Shown here: positions 41,408-49,719 of the stretch, in pieces
Layout: every line of letters starts with the position of its first letter
How positions within the stretch are numbered: position 1 is the first letter of the stretch
Source of the DNA: Streptomyces sp. NBC_00287
GTDB lineage: Bacteria > Actinomycetota > Actinomycetes > Streptomycetales > Streptomycetaceae
Assembly (NCBI RefSeq): GCF_036173105.1
Contig: NZ_CP108053.1
Location: 4,588,001 to 4,652,000 of the forward strand
Direction of reading: 5' to 3'
Length of the DNA stretch: 64,000 nt
Translations under genes and position numbers: made by a program
The notes under the pieces: model-generated
Seen by the model: the letters and a program-made list of their open reading frames with translations, nothing else
Told to the model about the DNA's origin: nothing
Database searches by the model: none

Positions 41408-42300
41408 GCGTTCTCCTGACGCAGCATGCCCAGGTAGGTGTCCTCCAGCGTCGGGCGGCGCACCTCCAGGCCGGGTACGGGACCGTCGAACTCGCGGTGC
41501 AGCTCCCACACCGCCTGGGACGGGTCGGCGGTGAGCAGGCTCTGCCGTACGCCGTCCCGCAGCCAGCGGACCTCGGCCTGGGCCTGGATCCGCGCGGCGA
41601 GCCCGTCCACGGGGCCGGAGGCGATGACCCGGCCGCCGACCAGGATGGCGATGGAGTCGGAGAGGCGTTCGGCCTCGGCGAGGTCATGGGTGGTGAGCAG
41701 GATGGTCATGCCCTCCACCTCGCGCAGCCGCTCGATCAGCCGGTGGAAGTCACGGCGTGACTCGGGGTCGAATCCGGTGGTCGGCTCGTCGAGGAAGAGC
41801 AGTTCCGGGCGGCCGATGATGCCCAGGGCGACATCGAGGCGGCGACGCTGGCCGCCGGACAGCAGCCGGCACTCCTGCTTGGCCTGCGCGGTCAGGCCGA
41901 CCGCGTCGAGCAGTTCCCCCGGGCTGCGCGGGTCCGGGTAGTAGCGGGCGAAGTGCTCCAGCAGTTCGCCCACCCGCCAGCGCGCGTGGTCCCGCCAGGA
42001 CTGGACGACGATCCCGACCCGGGCACGCCAATCGTCCGAGGCGTCGTCGGGATCGACTCCCAGCACGCTGACCTGGCCGCCGGAGCGGCGCCTGAACCCT
42101 TCGAGGATCTCGATCGTGGTGCTCTTGCCGGCCCCGTTGGGCCCCAGGAGCGCCAGCACCTCCCCGCGCCGCACCTCCAGGTCCACCCCGTCGAGCACCT
42201 CGCGTGCTCCGTAGCGCATACGCAGGTCCCGGACGCTGATCGCGGGGGACTCCGATCCTGTGGAGGGCGCCGACGGCGGCGCGGCTGTGCGAGTGGACAT
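41404..42300 (-). CDS. ABC transporter ATP-binding protein of the RiPP cluster
   Basis: 298 residues from ATG 42300. Walker A LLGPNGAGKSTTIEIL, signature LSGGQRRRLDVALGI, Walker B LLFLDEPTTGFD, switch ILLTTHDLAEAERLSD and a C-terminal extension GLEVRRPTLEDTYLGML as in DrrA exporters. First gene of the right-hand operon: ATPase, permease, LLM oxidoreductase, decarboxylase, pseudokinase. The promoter must lie in 42301-42480, shared with the divergent DUF4396 gene. Confidence 0.9.
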   Translation of the reverse strand: MSTRTAAPPSAPSTGSESPAISVRDLRMRYGAREVLDGVDLEVRRGEVLALLGPNGAGKSTTIEILEGFRRRSGGQVSVLGVDPDDASDDWRARVGIVVQSWRDHARWRVGELLEHFARYYPDPRSPGELLDAVGLTAQAKQECRLLSGGQRRRLDVALGIIGRPELLFLDEPTTGFDPESRRDFHRLIERLREVEGMTILLTTHDLAEAERLSDSIAILVGGRVIASGPVDGLAARIQAQAEVRWLRDGVRQSLLTADPSQAVWELHREFDGPVPGLEVRRPTLEDTYLGMLRQENA

Positions 42301-42478
42301 GTCGGCGAACCTAACGGCGGAAATCCCGCTCGGGCCGTCCCCGCCCGAATGTGGCCCAGCCCCAACACGCCTGTCCCGGCGGCCCGAGGCCCGTGGTTCC
42401 TTGGCATCAGGCAGCGGCGCCGGTACGAGCCCCAACCAACGACCTGCCGCCTTTGCTTGGGCATGAACCGCAGACGGA

Positions 42479-42495
42479 ATACCCCTAGGGGGTAT
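42479..42495. promoter_or_regulatory. CsoR-like palindrome upstream of the DUF4396 gene
   Basis: ATACCCCTAGGGGGTAT, a near-perfect inverted repeat with an AT-flanked C-run/G-run. This resembles operators of copper-sensing CsoR repressors in actinobacteria. It is 62 bp upstream of the DUF4396 ATG, within promoter distance. No csoR gene is in the window. Confidence 0.65.
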
Positions 42496-42557
42496 ATGGT
42501 TGATCGTAGTGGGCCCGGGGACACGGGTCTGAGTCAGTGGGGATTGGGGACGCAGTC

Positions 42558-43058
42558 ATGGATCACAGTGCTCATCACGCCACCGCCGCTCACGACCACG
42601 CGGGGCACGGCGGTCATGCCGCCGGTGCCTCCTGGGGCATGGCGATCAAGGCCACGCTGCACTGCCTCACCGGGTGCGCCATCGGCGAGATCCTCGGCAT
42701 GGTGATCGGAACCGCGCTCGGGTGGGGGAACGCCCCGACCATGGTGCTGGCCATCACCCTGGCGTTCCTCTTCGGGTACTCGTTCACGCTGTTCGCCGTC
42801 CGGCGGGCAGGGCTGGACCTCAAGTCCGCCATCAAGGTCGCCCTTGCCGCCGACACCGTCTCCATCGCCGTGATGGAGTTCGTGGACAACGCGATCATCG
42901 CCCTCACCCCGGGGGCCATGGACGCCCATCTCGACGACGCGCTGTTCTGGTCAGCGCTGCTGGGCGGGTTCGCCGTCGCGTTCGTGATCACCACGCCCGT
43001 CAACAAGTGGATGATCGGGCGGGGCAAGGGACATGCCGTCGTCCACGCCTACCACTGA
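42558..43058 (+). CDS. DUF4396 membrane protein with His-rich N-terminus, probably metal-related
   Basis: 166 residues. N-terminus packed with His (MDHSAHHATAAHDHAGHGGH), then four membrane segments (ATLHCLTGCAIGEILGMVIG, TMVLAITLAFLFGYSFTLFA, IKVALAADTVSIAVMEFVDN and FWSALLGGFAVAFVITTPVN). LHCLTGCAIGE with paired Cys is characteristic of DUF4396. The His-rich stretch and the CsoR-like palindrome upstream suggest copper binding or transport, which is inferred. ATG 42558 is chosen over a GTG seven codons earlier. Convergent with and 4 bp from the GH42 gene. Confidence 0.82.
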   Translation: MDHSAHHATAAHDHAGHGGHAAGASWGMAIKATLHCLTGCAIGEILGMVIGTALGWGNAPTMVLAITLAFLFGYSFTLFAVRRAGLDLKSAIKVALAADTVSIAVMEFVDNAIIALTPGAMDAHLDDALFWSALLGGFAVAFVITTPVNKWMIGRGKGHAVVHAYH

Positions 43059-43062
43059 TGCC

Positions 43063-45051
43063 TCAGCCGCGCGGCTCCCGCACCACCGCCACATCACCCG
43101 CCGGCACCCGCACCGAACCCTCCACCGCCTTCCCGGTGAGCAGTTCGAGCGCGCCGGGCGCCACCGGAACCTCCGTGCCGCGGGACGTGTGGTTGATCAG
43201 GAAGAGGAAATCGGCGTCAGCGCCGCGCCGCAACGCCACCTCCACACCCGGAGGGGCGTTGCGCACCGGCTCCACTCCCGCCTCCTCGCGGATACGGTCC
43301 AGAAGCGCCGCCAGTGTCGAAGGATCCGGAGCTGTGGCCACGTACCAGGCGGCACCGGCGCCGTAATCATGCCGCGTCACCGCCGGTACGCCGGTCAGCG
43401 GGCCGGACGTGTACGACGTCACCGCACTCGCCCCCGCCAACCGCACCCGCTCGGTCCACAGCGTCGCCGTACCGCCGTCGCTCAGCCCCACCGACTCCCC
43501 CGGCAGCAAGGGGAAGAGCTCGTCGGTCGTCACGCCCAGCAGCTCCCGGAACGCCCCGGGGTAACCCCCCAGCCGCACATGGCAGTTCTCGTCCACGGCC
43601 CCGCTGTGGAAGCCGACGGCCAGCGTGCCGCCGTTCGAGGCGAAGGCCGTCAGATTCGCCGCGCCCTCCTCGTCCACCAGGTACAGCGAGGGGGCAAGCA
43701 CCAGCCGGTAAGCCGACAGATCCGCGTCCGGGCGTACGAAGTCCACCGCGACGCCCGCTCGCCACAGCGGCTCGTACCAGGCGCGGACCAGGTCCTGGAA
43801 GTGCAGTTCGGCGCTGGGCTGGGAGGGGAGTTCCATCGCCCAGCGGGAGTTCCAGTCCCAGACGATCGCCACCTCGGCCGTACCGACGCTGCCGCCCACC
43901 TCGGCCAAGGCCCTCAGATCCGCGCCCAGTTGCACCACGTCCCGCCAGATCTGGCTGTCCGTACCGGCGTGCGGAAGCATCGCCGAGTGCCACTGCTCGG
44001 CGCCCGCCTTCGCCGCCCGCCACTGGAAGTAGGCGATACCGTCCGCGCCCCGGGCGACATGGGCCAGGGCGTTCCGCCTCAACTCCCCGGGGTTCTTCGC
44101 CCGGTTCACCGGCTGCCAGTTCACCGCGCCCGTGGAGTGCTCCATCAGCAGCCACGGGCGCCCGCCCGCCAGCGAGCGGACCAGATCGCCGCTCAGCGCG
44201 ATGTCGATCTCCGACTCGGGGTCGGCCGACTGGAGATAGTGGTCGTTCGAGACCACGTCCAGCTTCGGGGCCCAGCGCCAGTAGTCCAGCGCGTCGAAGT
44301 TGTACATCACCATGAAATTGGTGGTGGCGGGGATCGAGGGGCCCGCCTCCCGCAGCACCTCGCGCTCCGCCTCGTACAGCGACAGCAGCTCGTCGCTGCA
44401 GAAGCGACGCCAGTCCAACTGATGGGTGGGGTTCGGCACGGCACCCGTGGCGCGGGGCGGGAGGATCTCGTCCCAGTCGTAGTACCACTGGCTCCAGAAC
44501 CGCGTGCCCCAGGCGTCGTTCAGGGCTGCCAGGTCATCTGCGTACCGAGCCCTCAGCCAGCGCCGGAAGGAAGCCGCGCTCTCGTCGCAGTAGCACTCCG
44601 CGTTGTGGCAGCCGTACTCGTTGTGGACGTGCCACATCACCACCGCCGGATGGTCCGCGTACCGCTCGCCCAGCGCCCGCGCCATCCGCAGGGCCGCCTC
44701 CCGGTAGGCGGGGCTCGACGGGCAGAACGTCTGGCGGCTGCCGTACGACAGTCTCCTGCCGTCCCTGTCGACGGGGAGCGCCTCCGGGTGGGCGCGGAAG
44801 AACCAGGCCGGGGGTGCCGCGGTGGGGGTCGCGAGGTCGGCCGCGATGCCGTTGGCCTCCAGCATGGCGAGGACCCGGTCCAGCAGGGAGAAGTCGTACG
44901 ACCCCTCCGCCGGTTCCAGCAGCGCCCACGAGAAGATGCCGACGCTGACCATCGTCACCCCGGCCTCGCGCATCAGGCGCATGTCCTCGGCCCAGACCTC
45001 CTCGGGCCACTGCTCGGGGTTGTAGTCGCCGCCGTACGCGATGCCCTTCAC
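43063..45051 (-). CDS. Beta-galactosidase, glycoside hydrolase family 42
   Basis: 662 residues from GTG 45051 (MKGIAYGGDYNPEQWPEEVW). GH42 TIM barrel: acid/base Glu in MWHVHNEYGCH, the zinc-cysteine cluster CHNAECYCDE typical of the family, and nucleophile Glu in WLLMEHSTGAVNWQ. Domains: catalytic (~1-390), trimerisation (~395-600) and a small C-terminal domain. No signal peptide, so it acts in the cytoplasm on imported galactosides. Its GTG overlaps the stop of the GH36 gene (GTGA); last gene of the sugar operon. Confidence 0.93.
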   Translation of the reverse strand: MKGIAYGGDYNPEQWPEEVWAEDMRLMREAGVTMVSVGIFSWALLEPAEGSYDFSLLDRVLAMLEANGIAADLATPTAAPPAWFFRAHPEALPVDRDGRRLSYGSRQTFCPSSPAYREAALRMARALGERYADHPAVVMWHVHNEYGCHNAECYCDESAASFRRWLRARYADDLAALNDAWGTRFWSQWYYDWDEILPPRATGAVPNPTHQLDWRRFCSDELLSLYEAEREVLREAGPSIPATTNFMVMYNFDALDYWRWAPKLDVVSNDHYLQSADPESEIDIALSGDLVRSLAGGRPWLLMEHSTGAVNWQPVNRAKNPGELRRNALAHVARGADGIAYFQWRAAKAGAEQWHSAMLPHAGTDSQIWRDVVQLGADLRALAEVGGSVGTAEVAIVWDWNSRWAMELPSQPSAELHFQDLVRAWYEPLWRAGVAVDFVRPDADLSAYRLVLAPSLYLVDEEGAANLTAFASNGGTLAVGFHSGAVDENCHVRLGGYPGAFRELLGVTTDELFPLLPGESVGLSDGGTATLWTERVRLAGASAVTSYTSGPLTGVPAVTRHDYGAGAAWYVATAPDPSTLAALLDRIREEAGVEPVRNAPPGVEVALRRGADADFLFLINHTSRGTEVPVAPGALELLTGKAVEGSVRVPAGDVAVVREPRG

Positions 45052-46364
45052 GCGCCACCTCCGAGCAGCCGGCGCGTGGTCGACACGCCCCACTCGTCCA
45101 GCGACAGCAGTCGGTCGCTGGAGGCCATCAGACCGCCCGTCGCCTCCACATGCGCGGCCCACCGCTCCCGGGTCTCCACCGTCGGGCGGGCCATCAGGCA
45201 GTCGGGGTCGTTGATCCACAGGCGGCCGTGCTGCCACTGCCGTCCGACGCCGGTGAACTCGGCGGCGTCCTGGCCGGGCTGGCTGTAGTCGTCGGCCTCG
45301 GGGCGGCGGTGCGGGGCCGTGTCGGGGCTGACCCGCATCGCGTCGAACAGGCCGATCGACGCGAGCAGAGGCGCTCCGCAGCCCAGCAGGTACGCCTCGT
45401 CGCCGATCGCCTCGCGGATCAGACGGATGCCGTCGCGGTACGCCGTGAGCGCGTCCACGTCCGCATGGCGTACGCCGTCCAGGGCGCCCGCGTAGAGGAA
45501 GTCGACCTTGAAGTAGTCGTAGCCCTCGGCGCGCAGCGTCCGGAAGACCTCGGCGAGATACGCCGCCGCGTGCGGGTGGGTCGTGTCCAGGACGTTCAGG
45601 TCGTGACCCCAGTTGCGGCCCGCGTGCAGGGGGGCGCCGGAGGACGTACGGACCAGCCAGTCCGGGTGCTCGGCGGCCAGGTCGCTCGCCGGGTCCACCA
45701 GGAAGGGGGCCGTCCAGATGCCCGCCCTGCGGCCCCGGGCGCGGATGGCGTCCGCGATGCCCGCGCGGGAGCGGAAGCGGCCGGAGAGGGTGAGCCAGTC
45801 GCCCAGCCTGCTCTGGTAGCCGTCGTCGATCTGGACGACGTCAATGGGCAGGTCGAGGGTGTCCATCGCACGGAGGTTCTCGTGGATGTCGTCCTCGGTG
45901 ACGGCGGTGAAGTACTCGTACCAGGAGCACCAGACCGTGGGTGCCGGGCGGGGCTCGGTGAGGCCGAGGCTGTCGGCCCAGTCGGCGAGGGCGCCCTGGA
46001 TGCCGCCGGGGCCCAGGTAGGAGTAGAAGTCCACCTTGCCGTCGGCGCTGATCTCCGCCCGGCCGTCGCGCACGTCGAGCCGGATGGAGGGCACGGAGCT
46101 CCGCGGATCGGCCGCCGCGCACACGACGACCGGTCCGTCCTCGCCCTTGGGAGCCAGGGCCAGCAGCCCCTCCCCCTGGAACACCCCGTCGGGCACGGTC
46201 ACCCCGGGCCGGTAACACACCGTCGCCCAGTTGGAGTTGGTCGGACGGTACGGCGTGGCGTCCAGGGCGTACGCCCCACTGGGGCTCCAGGACTGCCAGC
46301 CCTCCTCGTGGACACGGGCGGTGCGCCGGTCCACGGGCACGGAGGCTACGGGGGTGAAGGACAC
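45048..46364 (-). CDS. Alpha-galactosidase, glycoside hydrolase family 36 (clan GH-D)
   Basis: 438 residues from GTG 46364 (RBS GGAAAGAG). Motifs: EEGWQSWSPSG, TVWCSWYEYFTAVTEDDIHE, VVQIDDGYQ, nucleophile Asp in YDYFKVDFLYAG and acid/base Asp in AMRVSPDTAP. It lacks the long N-terminal supersandwich domain of large GH36 enzymes, so it is a compact form. Cytoplasmic. With the GH42 enzyme it should strip alpha- and beta-linked galactose from an imported oligosaccharide. Confidence 0.88.
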   Translation of the reverse strand: MSFTPVASVPVDRRTARVHEEGWQSWSPSGAYALDATPYRPTNSNWATVCYRPGVTVPDGVFQGEGLLALAPKGEDGPVVVCAAADPRSSVPSIRLDVRDGRAEISADGKVDFYSYLGPGGIQGALADWADSLGLTEPRPAPTVWCSWYEYFTAVTEDDIHENLRAMDTLDLPIDVVQIDDGYQSRLGDWLTLSGRFRSRAGIADAIRARGRRAGIWTAPFLVDPASDLAAEHPDWLVRTSSGAPLHAGRNWGHDLNVLDTTHPHAAAYLAEVFRTLRAEGYDYFKVDFLYAGALDGVRHADVDALTAYRDGIRLIREAIGDEAYLLGCGAPLLASIGLFDAMRVSPDTAPHRRPEADDYSQPGQDAAEFTGVGRQWQHGRLWINDPDCLMARPTVETRERWAAHVEATGGLMASSDRLLSLDEWGVSTTRRLLGGGA

Positions 46365-46393
46365 GGTGGTTCTCTTTCCGAACTGGGGGCGCT

Positions 46394-47278
46394 TCAGCCC
46401 TTGTTGGCGCCGAGGGTGAGACCGCTGACGAACTGCCGCTGAAGCACGAAGTACACGATCAGCGTGGGGATCGCGGTGAGCAGCGCGCCGGCGGCGACCA
46501 GGTTGGGGTCGGTGAAGTACGTCCCGGTGAGGTTGTTCAGCGCCGAGGTGATCGGCATGTTCTCGCCGGTCGAGATCAGGACGAGGGCCCAGAAGAAGTC
46601 GTTGTAGATCCAGATGGACAGCAGTGTCGCCAGGGCCGCCATCGCCGGACGGCACAGCGGCAGCACGATCTGCCAGTACATGCGCCACACCGAGGCGCCG
46701 TCCACCAGCGCGGCCTCGGTCAGCTCGTGCGGCAGCGTGCGCATGTAGTTGCTGAGCACGAAGGCGCAGAAGCCGGACTGGAACGCGACGTGGATGAGGA
46801 CGAGGCCGAGCGCGGAGTCGTACAGCTTGCCGGACATGGTGATGCCGGGCAGGTCGATCAGCAGGTAGAGGCGGTACAGCGGGGTGATGATGACCTGCTG
46901 CGGGAGCAGATTGCCGGCCGTGAAGACCAGCAGCAGGGCGAGGTTGAGGCGGAAGTCGAAGCGGCTGACGTAGAAGGCGACCATCGACGACAGGAACAGC
47001 GTCAGCAGGACCGCCGGGACGGCGATGATCAGCGTGTTCACGAAGTAGTGCGTCATGTCCGACTGCGTGAACGCGTTGGTGAAGTTGTCGAAGTTCAGCG
47101 TGTCCGGCCAGGACACATATCCCTTCTCGCTCGTCTCCGCGTACGGCCGCATCGCCGCGTAGACCGCCCAGAGCAGCGGCGCGAGCCAGGCCAGGGCGGC
47201 GCCCGCGAGGAAGAGGTGCAGCAGGATCCGGGCGGGGCGGATCGGCGTCTTCGGCTTTTTCAGAGCGAGAGTGCTCAT
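46394..47278 (-). CDS. Carbohydrate ABC transporter permease (MalG type)
   Basis: 294 residues, six membrane segments (ILLHLFLAGAALAWLAPLLW and LIIAVPAVLLTLFLSSMVAF among them) and the EAA loop LTEAALVDGASVWRMYWQIV, LPLCRPA, which docks the ATPase. No ATPase gene is in the operon; Streptomyces typically uses the shared MsiK ATPase. The ATG overlaps the stop of the MalF-type gene (ATGA). The terminal QFVSGLTLGANKG is the conserved family end. Confidence 0.92.
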   Translation of the reverse strand: MSTLALKKPKTPIRPARILLHLFLAGAALAWLAPLLWAVYAAMRPYAETSEKGYVSWPDTLNFDNFTNAFTQSDMTHYFVNTLIIAVPAVLLTLFLSSMVAFYVSRFDFRLNLALLLVFTAGNLLPQQVIITPLYRLYLLIDLPGITMSGKLYDSALGLVLIHVAFQSGFCAFVLSNYMRTLPHELTEAALVDGASVWRMYWQIVLPLCRPAMAALATLLSIWIYNDFFWALVLISTGENMPITSALNNLTGTYFTDPNLVAAGALLTAIPTLIVYFVLQRQFVSGLTLGANKG

Positions 47279-48246
47279 GCGCGCCGCTCCTTCCGGAAGG
47301 TGGCGACCAGGTACGGGACGATCACGACGAGCGAGATCAGCAGCAGAACGACCGCGATGGCGGAGCCGTATCCGATCCGGCTGGACTCGCCGATGATGTT
47401 GCTGGTCACGAGGATGGAGAGCAGCTCGGTGCCCTCGGCGCCGCCGTTGAAGACGTAGACGAGGTCGAAGGCGCGCAGGGCCTCGATGATCGTGACGACC
47501 AGGACGACCGTGTTGGTGGGGCGCAGGGTCGGGAAGATGACGTTCTTGAACGTCTGCCATTCGCTCGCCCCGTCCAGCGCGGAGGCCTCCCGCAGCGAGG
47601 GGTCGACGCCCTTCAGACCGGCCAGGTAGAGGATCATCATGTACCCGGCGTGCCGCCAGGACGCGGCGATCAGGATGGCCCAGAGGTTGAGGTCCGGGTC
47701 GCCGATCCAGTCGATGTACTTGCCGGGCTCGTTGGCGCCGATGACGCTGTTGATCAGGCCGGTGTCGGGGTTGTAGATCAGCTGCCAGACGAAGCCGATC
47801 ACGGCCATCGACATCACGACGGGCAGGAAGAAGGCCGTCTGGTAGACCCGGCTGAAGCGGATCTTTTTGTCCAGCTGCACGGCCAGGAACAGGCCGAGCG
47901 GGGTCGGGATCACGATCAGCACGGCGAACCAGATGACGTTGTGCTGGACGGCGGGCCAGAACTGCGGGTTCTGCTCGAACAGTTCCTTGAAGTTCTGCAG
48001 GCCCACCCACTGGATCGAGTCGAAGCCGATGCCGTCCCAGGTGGTGAAGGCGAGCGCGATCGAGGCGAGGGCGGTGACCCAGACGAGGGCGATGTGCAGG
48101 ATCGTCGGCAGACCCGCCATCAGACCGAGAGTGAGCCGGTCGCGGCGGGTGAGCAGGCGGCGGTGGCCATGAACGGCCTTGGGGGCGGCGCCCGGAGGCG
48201 GCACGGTGGCCGCCTCCGGGATCTCCTCGGTGATCTGGGTGCTCAT
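47275..48246 (-). CDS. Carbohydrate ABC transporter permease (MalF type)
   Basis: 323 residues. Cytoplasmic N-terminus, six membrane segments (LTLGLMAGLPTILHIALVWV, VIWFAVLIVIPTPLGLFLAV, FFLPVVMSMAVIGFVWQLIY) and the EAA loop SLREASALDGASEWQTFKNV, IFPTLRPT. Partner of the MalG-type permease. The ATG overlaps the binding-protein stop (ATGA). Confidence 0.92.
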   Translation of the reverse strand: MSTQITEEIPEAATVPPPGAAPKAVHGHRRLLTRRDRLTLGLMAGLPTILHIALVWVTALASIALAFTTWDGIGFDSIQWVGLQNFKELFEQNPQFWPAVQHNVIWFAVLIVIPTPLGLFLAVQLDKKIRFSRVYQTAFFLPVVMSMAVIGFVWQLIYNPDTGLINSVIGANEPGKYIDWIGDPDLNLWAILIAASWRHAGYMMILYLAGLKGVDPSLREASALDGASEWQTFKNVIFPTLRPTNTVVLVVTIIEALRAFDLVYVFNGGAEGTELLSILVTSNIIGESSRIGYGSAIAVVLLLISLVVIVPYLVATFRKERRA

Positions 48247-49538
48247 GAGGACGCGAAGATCGTCTTCTTCTGGCGCTCGATCGAGGACAGCAGACTGTCG
48301 ACGCCCTTGGGGTCACGGATGAACTTCTGCAGCGCGGGCTGCATCACCGTGGAGGTGAAGTCCGGGCGGCTGTCGCGGTCCATGAACTGGGTGAGGCTCT
48401 TGGCGCCCGCGATCATCTCGTACGCCTTCTTCTGAAGGGTGGTGTACGAGGCGGTGTCCGCGTCGGTGGTGGCGTGCACCACGCTCGGGTCGGACTTGAG
48501 GTAGATGTCCTCGGCGGCCGAAGTGCCCAGGTACTCCAGGAGCTTGACGGCCTGGGCCTTGTTCTTCGGGCTCTTGCTCATCATGAAGCCGTCGGTCGGC
48601 GCCTCGACGGTGTCCTGGCCGAACGCCGGGTCGATCTCCGGGAAGGCGAAGAAGTCGAGGTCGTCCAGGTCGGCCTTGTTGGTGAACTGCTGGGCCACGA
48701 AGGTGCCGAGCATATACATGCCGGCCTTCTTCGATGCCAGGGTCTGGGCCGCGTCCTGCCAGGTCCGGCCCGTGGAGCCCTCCTGGTGGTAGGGGAGGAT
48801 CTCGGTCCACAGGTCGAAGGTCTTACGGACCTTGGCGTCGGTCCAGGCGGCCTTGCCGGCCATCAGGTCGACGTGGAAGTCGTAGCCGTTCTGGCGGAAG
48901 TTGATCTGGTCGAAGGTGCCGAGCGCGGGCCAGGCGTCCTTGTCGCCGAAGGCGATCGGGACCAGCTTGTCCTTCTGCATCTGCTTGCACAGGGCGACGA
49001 AGTCGTCCCAGGTGGTGGGGACTTCATAGCCGTACTGCTGGAAGACGCTCTTCCGGTAGAAGACGGCCCAGGGGTACGAGTACAGCGGCACGAAGTAGTA
49101 CTTGCCGTCCTCGCCCTTGCTGAGCTTGTGCATCGCCTCGGGGAAGTTGCCGCCGATGGTCTGCCACACGTCGTCGATCGGGGTGGCGAGGCCCTTGGCC
49201 GCGAAGAACTGCATCCGGTAGCCGGCGAACCAGGTGAACACGTCGTCCGGCGTGCCCTGGAGGTAGGAGTTGATCTGCTCCTGGAAGGTGTTGGAGTCCT
49301 TGGTGTTCACGTCGACCGTGATGCCGGACTTCTTCTGGTAGGCCGCGTAGATGTCCGCGAAGGCCTTCTTCGGCACCGGGTCGGACGCCTTCGACCCGAG
49401 GGTCACGGTCTTCGGATCGGCGGCCGCACCACTGCCGCCACACGCGCTGAGCAGGGGTATGCCGGCGCCGAGAACGGCGGCGCCGCCGATGCCGCGCAGC
49501 AGGGTGCGGCGCGAGGGGGAGGGGAGGTTGTCGAGCAT
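48243..49538 (-). CDS. Extracellular sugar-binding lipoprotein
   Basis: 431 residues. Signal with twin arginines and lipobox (SRRTLLRGIGGAAVLGAG, then PLLSACGG), so probably Tat-exported and lipidated. Family 1 solute-binding protein: FADIYAAYQKKSGITVDVNT, TPDDVFTWFAGYRMQFFAA, YSYPWAVFYRKSVFQQYGY, FGDKDAWPALGTFDQI and EAPTDGFMMSKSPKNKAQAV. First gene of the uptake and hydrolysis operon; the ligand is inferred to be a galactose-containing oligosaccharide from the linked GH36 and GH42 enzymes. A palindrome that could be the repressor site lies 58-73 bp upstream. Confidence 0.92.
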   Translation of the reverse strand: MLDNLPSPSRRTLLRGIGGAAVLGAGIPLLSACGGSGAAADPKTVTLGSKASDPVPKKAFADIYAAYQKKSGITVDVNTKDSNTFQEQINSYLQGTPDDVFTWFAGYRMQFFAAKGLATPIDDVWQTIGGNFPEAMHKLSKGEDGKYYFVPLYSYPWAVFYRKSVFQQYGYEVPTTWDDFVALCKQMQKDKLVPIAFGDKDAWPALGTFDQINFRQNGYDFHVDLMAGKAAWTDAKVRKTFDLWTEILPYHQEGSTGRTWQDAAQTLASKKAGMYMLGTFVAQQFTNKADLDDLDFFAFPEIDPAFGQDTVEAPTDGFMMSKSPKNKAQAVKLLEYLGTSAAEDIYLKSDPSVVHATTDADTASYTTLQKKAYEMIAGAKSLTQFMDRDSRPDFTSTVMQPALQKFIRDPKGVDSLLSSIERQKKTIFASS

Positions 49539-49595
49539 GTGCGGCTCCTGAGGCAGGGGCGGTCCCAGGGGCGGTGGCGCGCACACCGCCCCGAA

Positions 49596-49611
49596 ATTGG
49601 TCGAAACCAAT
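49596..49611. promoter_or_regulatory. Putative operator of the galactoside operon
   Basis: ATTGGT-CGAA-ACCAAT, perfect 6-bp arms, upstream of the binding-protein gene. A further AAACCAA follows at ~49614. Spacing and position suit a LacI-, GntR- or ROK-type repressor; no such regulator gene is present in the window. Confidence 0.55.
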
Positions 49612-49719
49612 CAGAAACCAACTGGACCGAACAGAGGGTGGCGTAATAACAGCCGGATGTCCTGTCATACGTCAAGAGCCGCCGAGGTGCTTTGTTGAAA
49701 TGTGACCGACTTGAGTCGC

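Noticed and set aside
30762..42300. Thioamitide or linaridin cluster
   Set aside because: Decarboxylase, kinase and HopA1 also occur in thioamitides, but there is no YcaO/TfuA pair; linaridin CypH/CypL-type proteins and a methyltransferase are absent.
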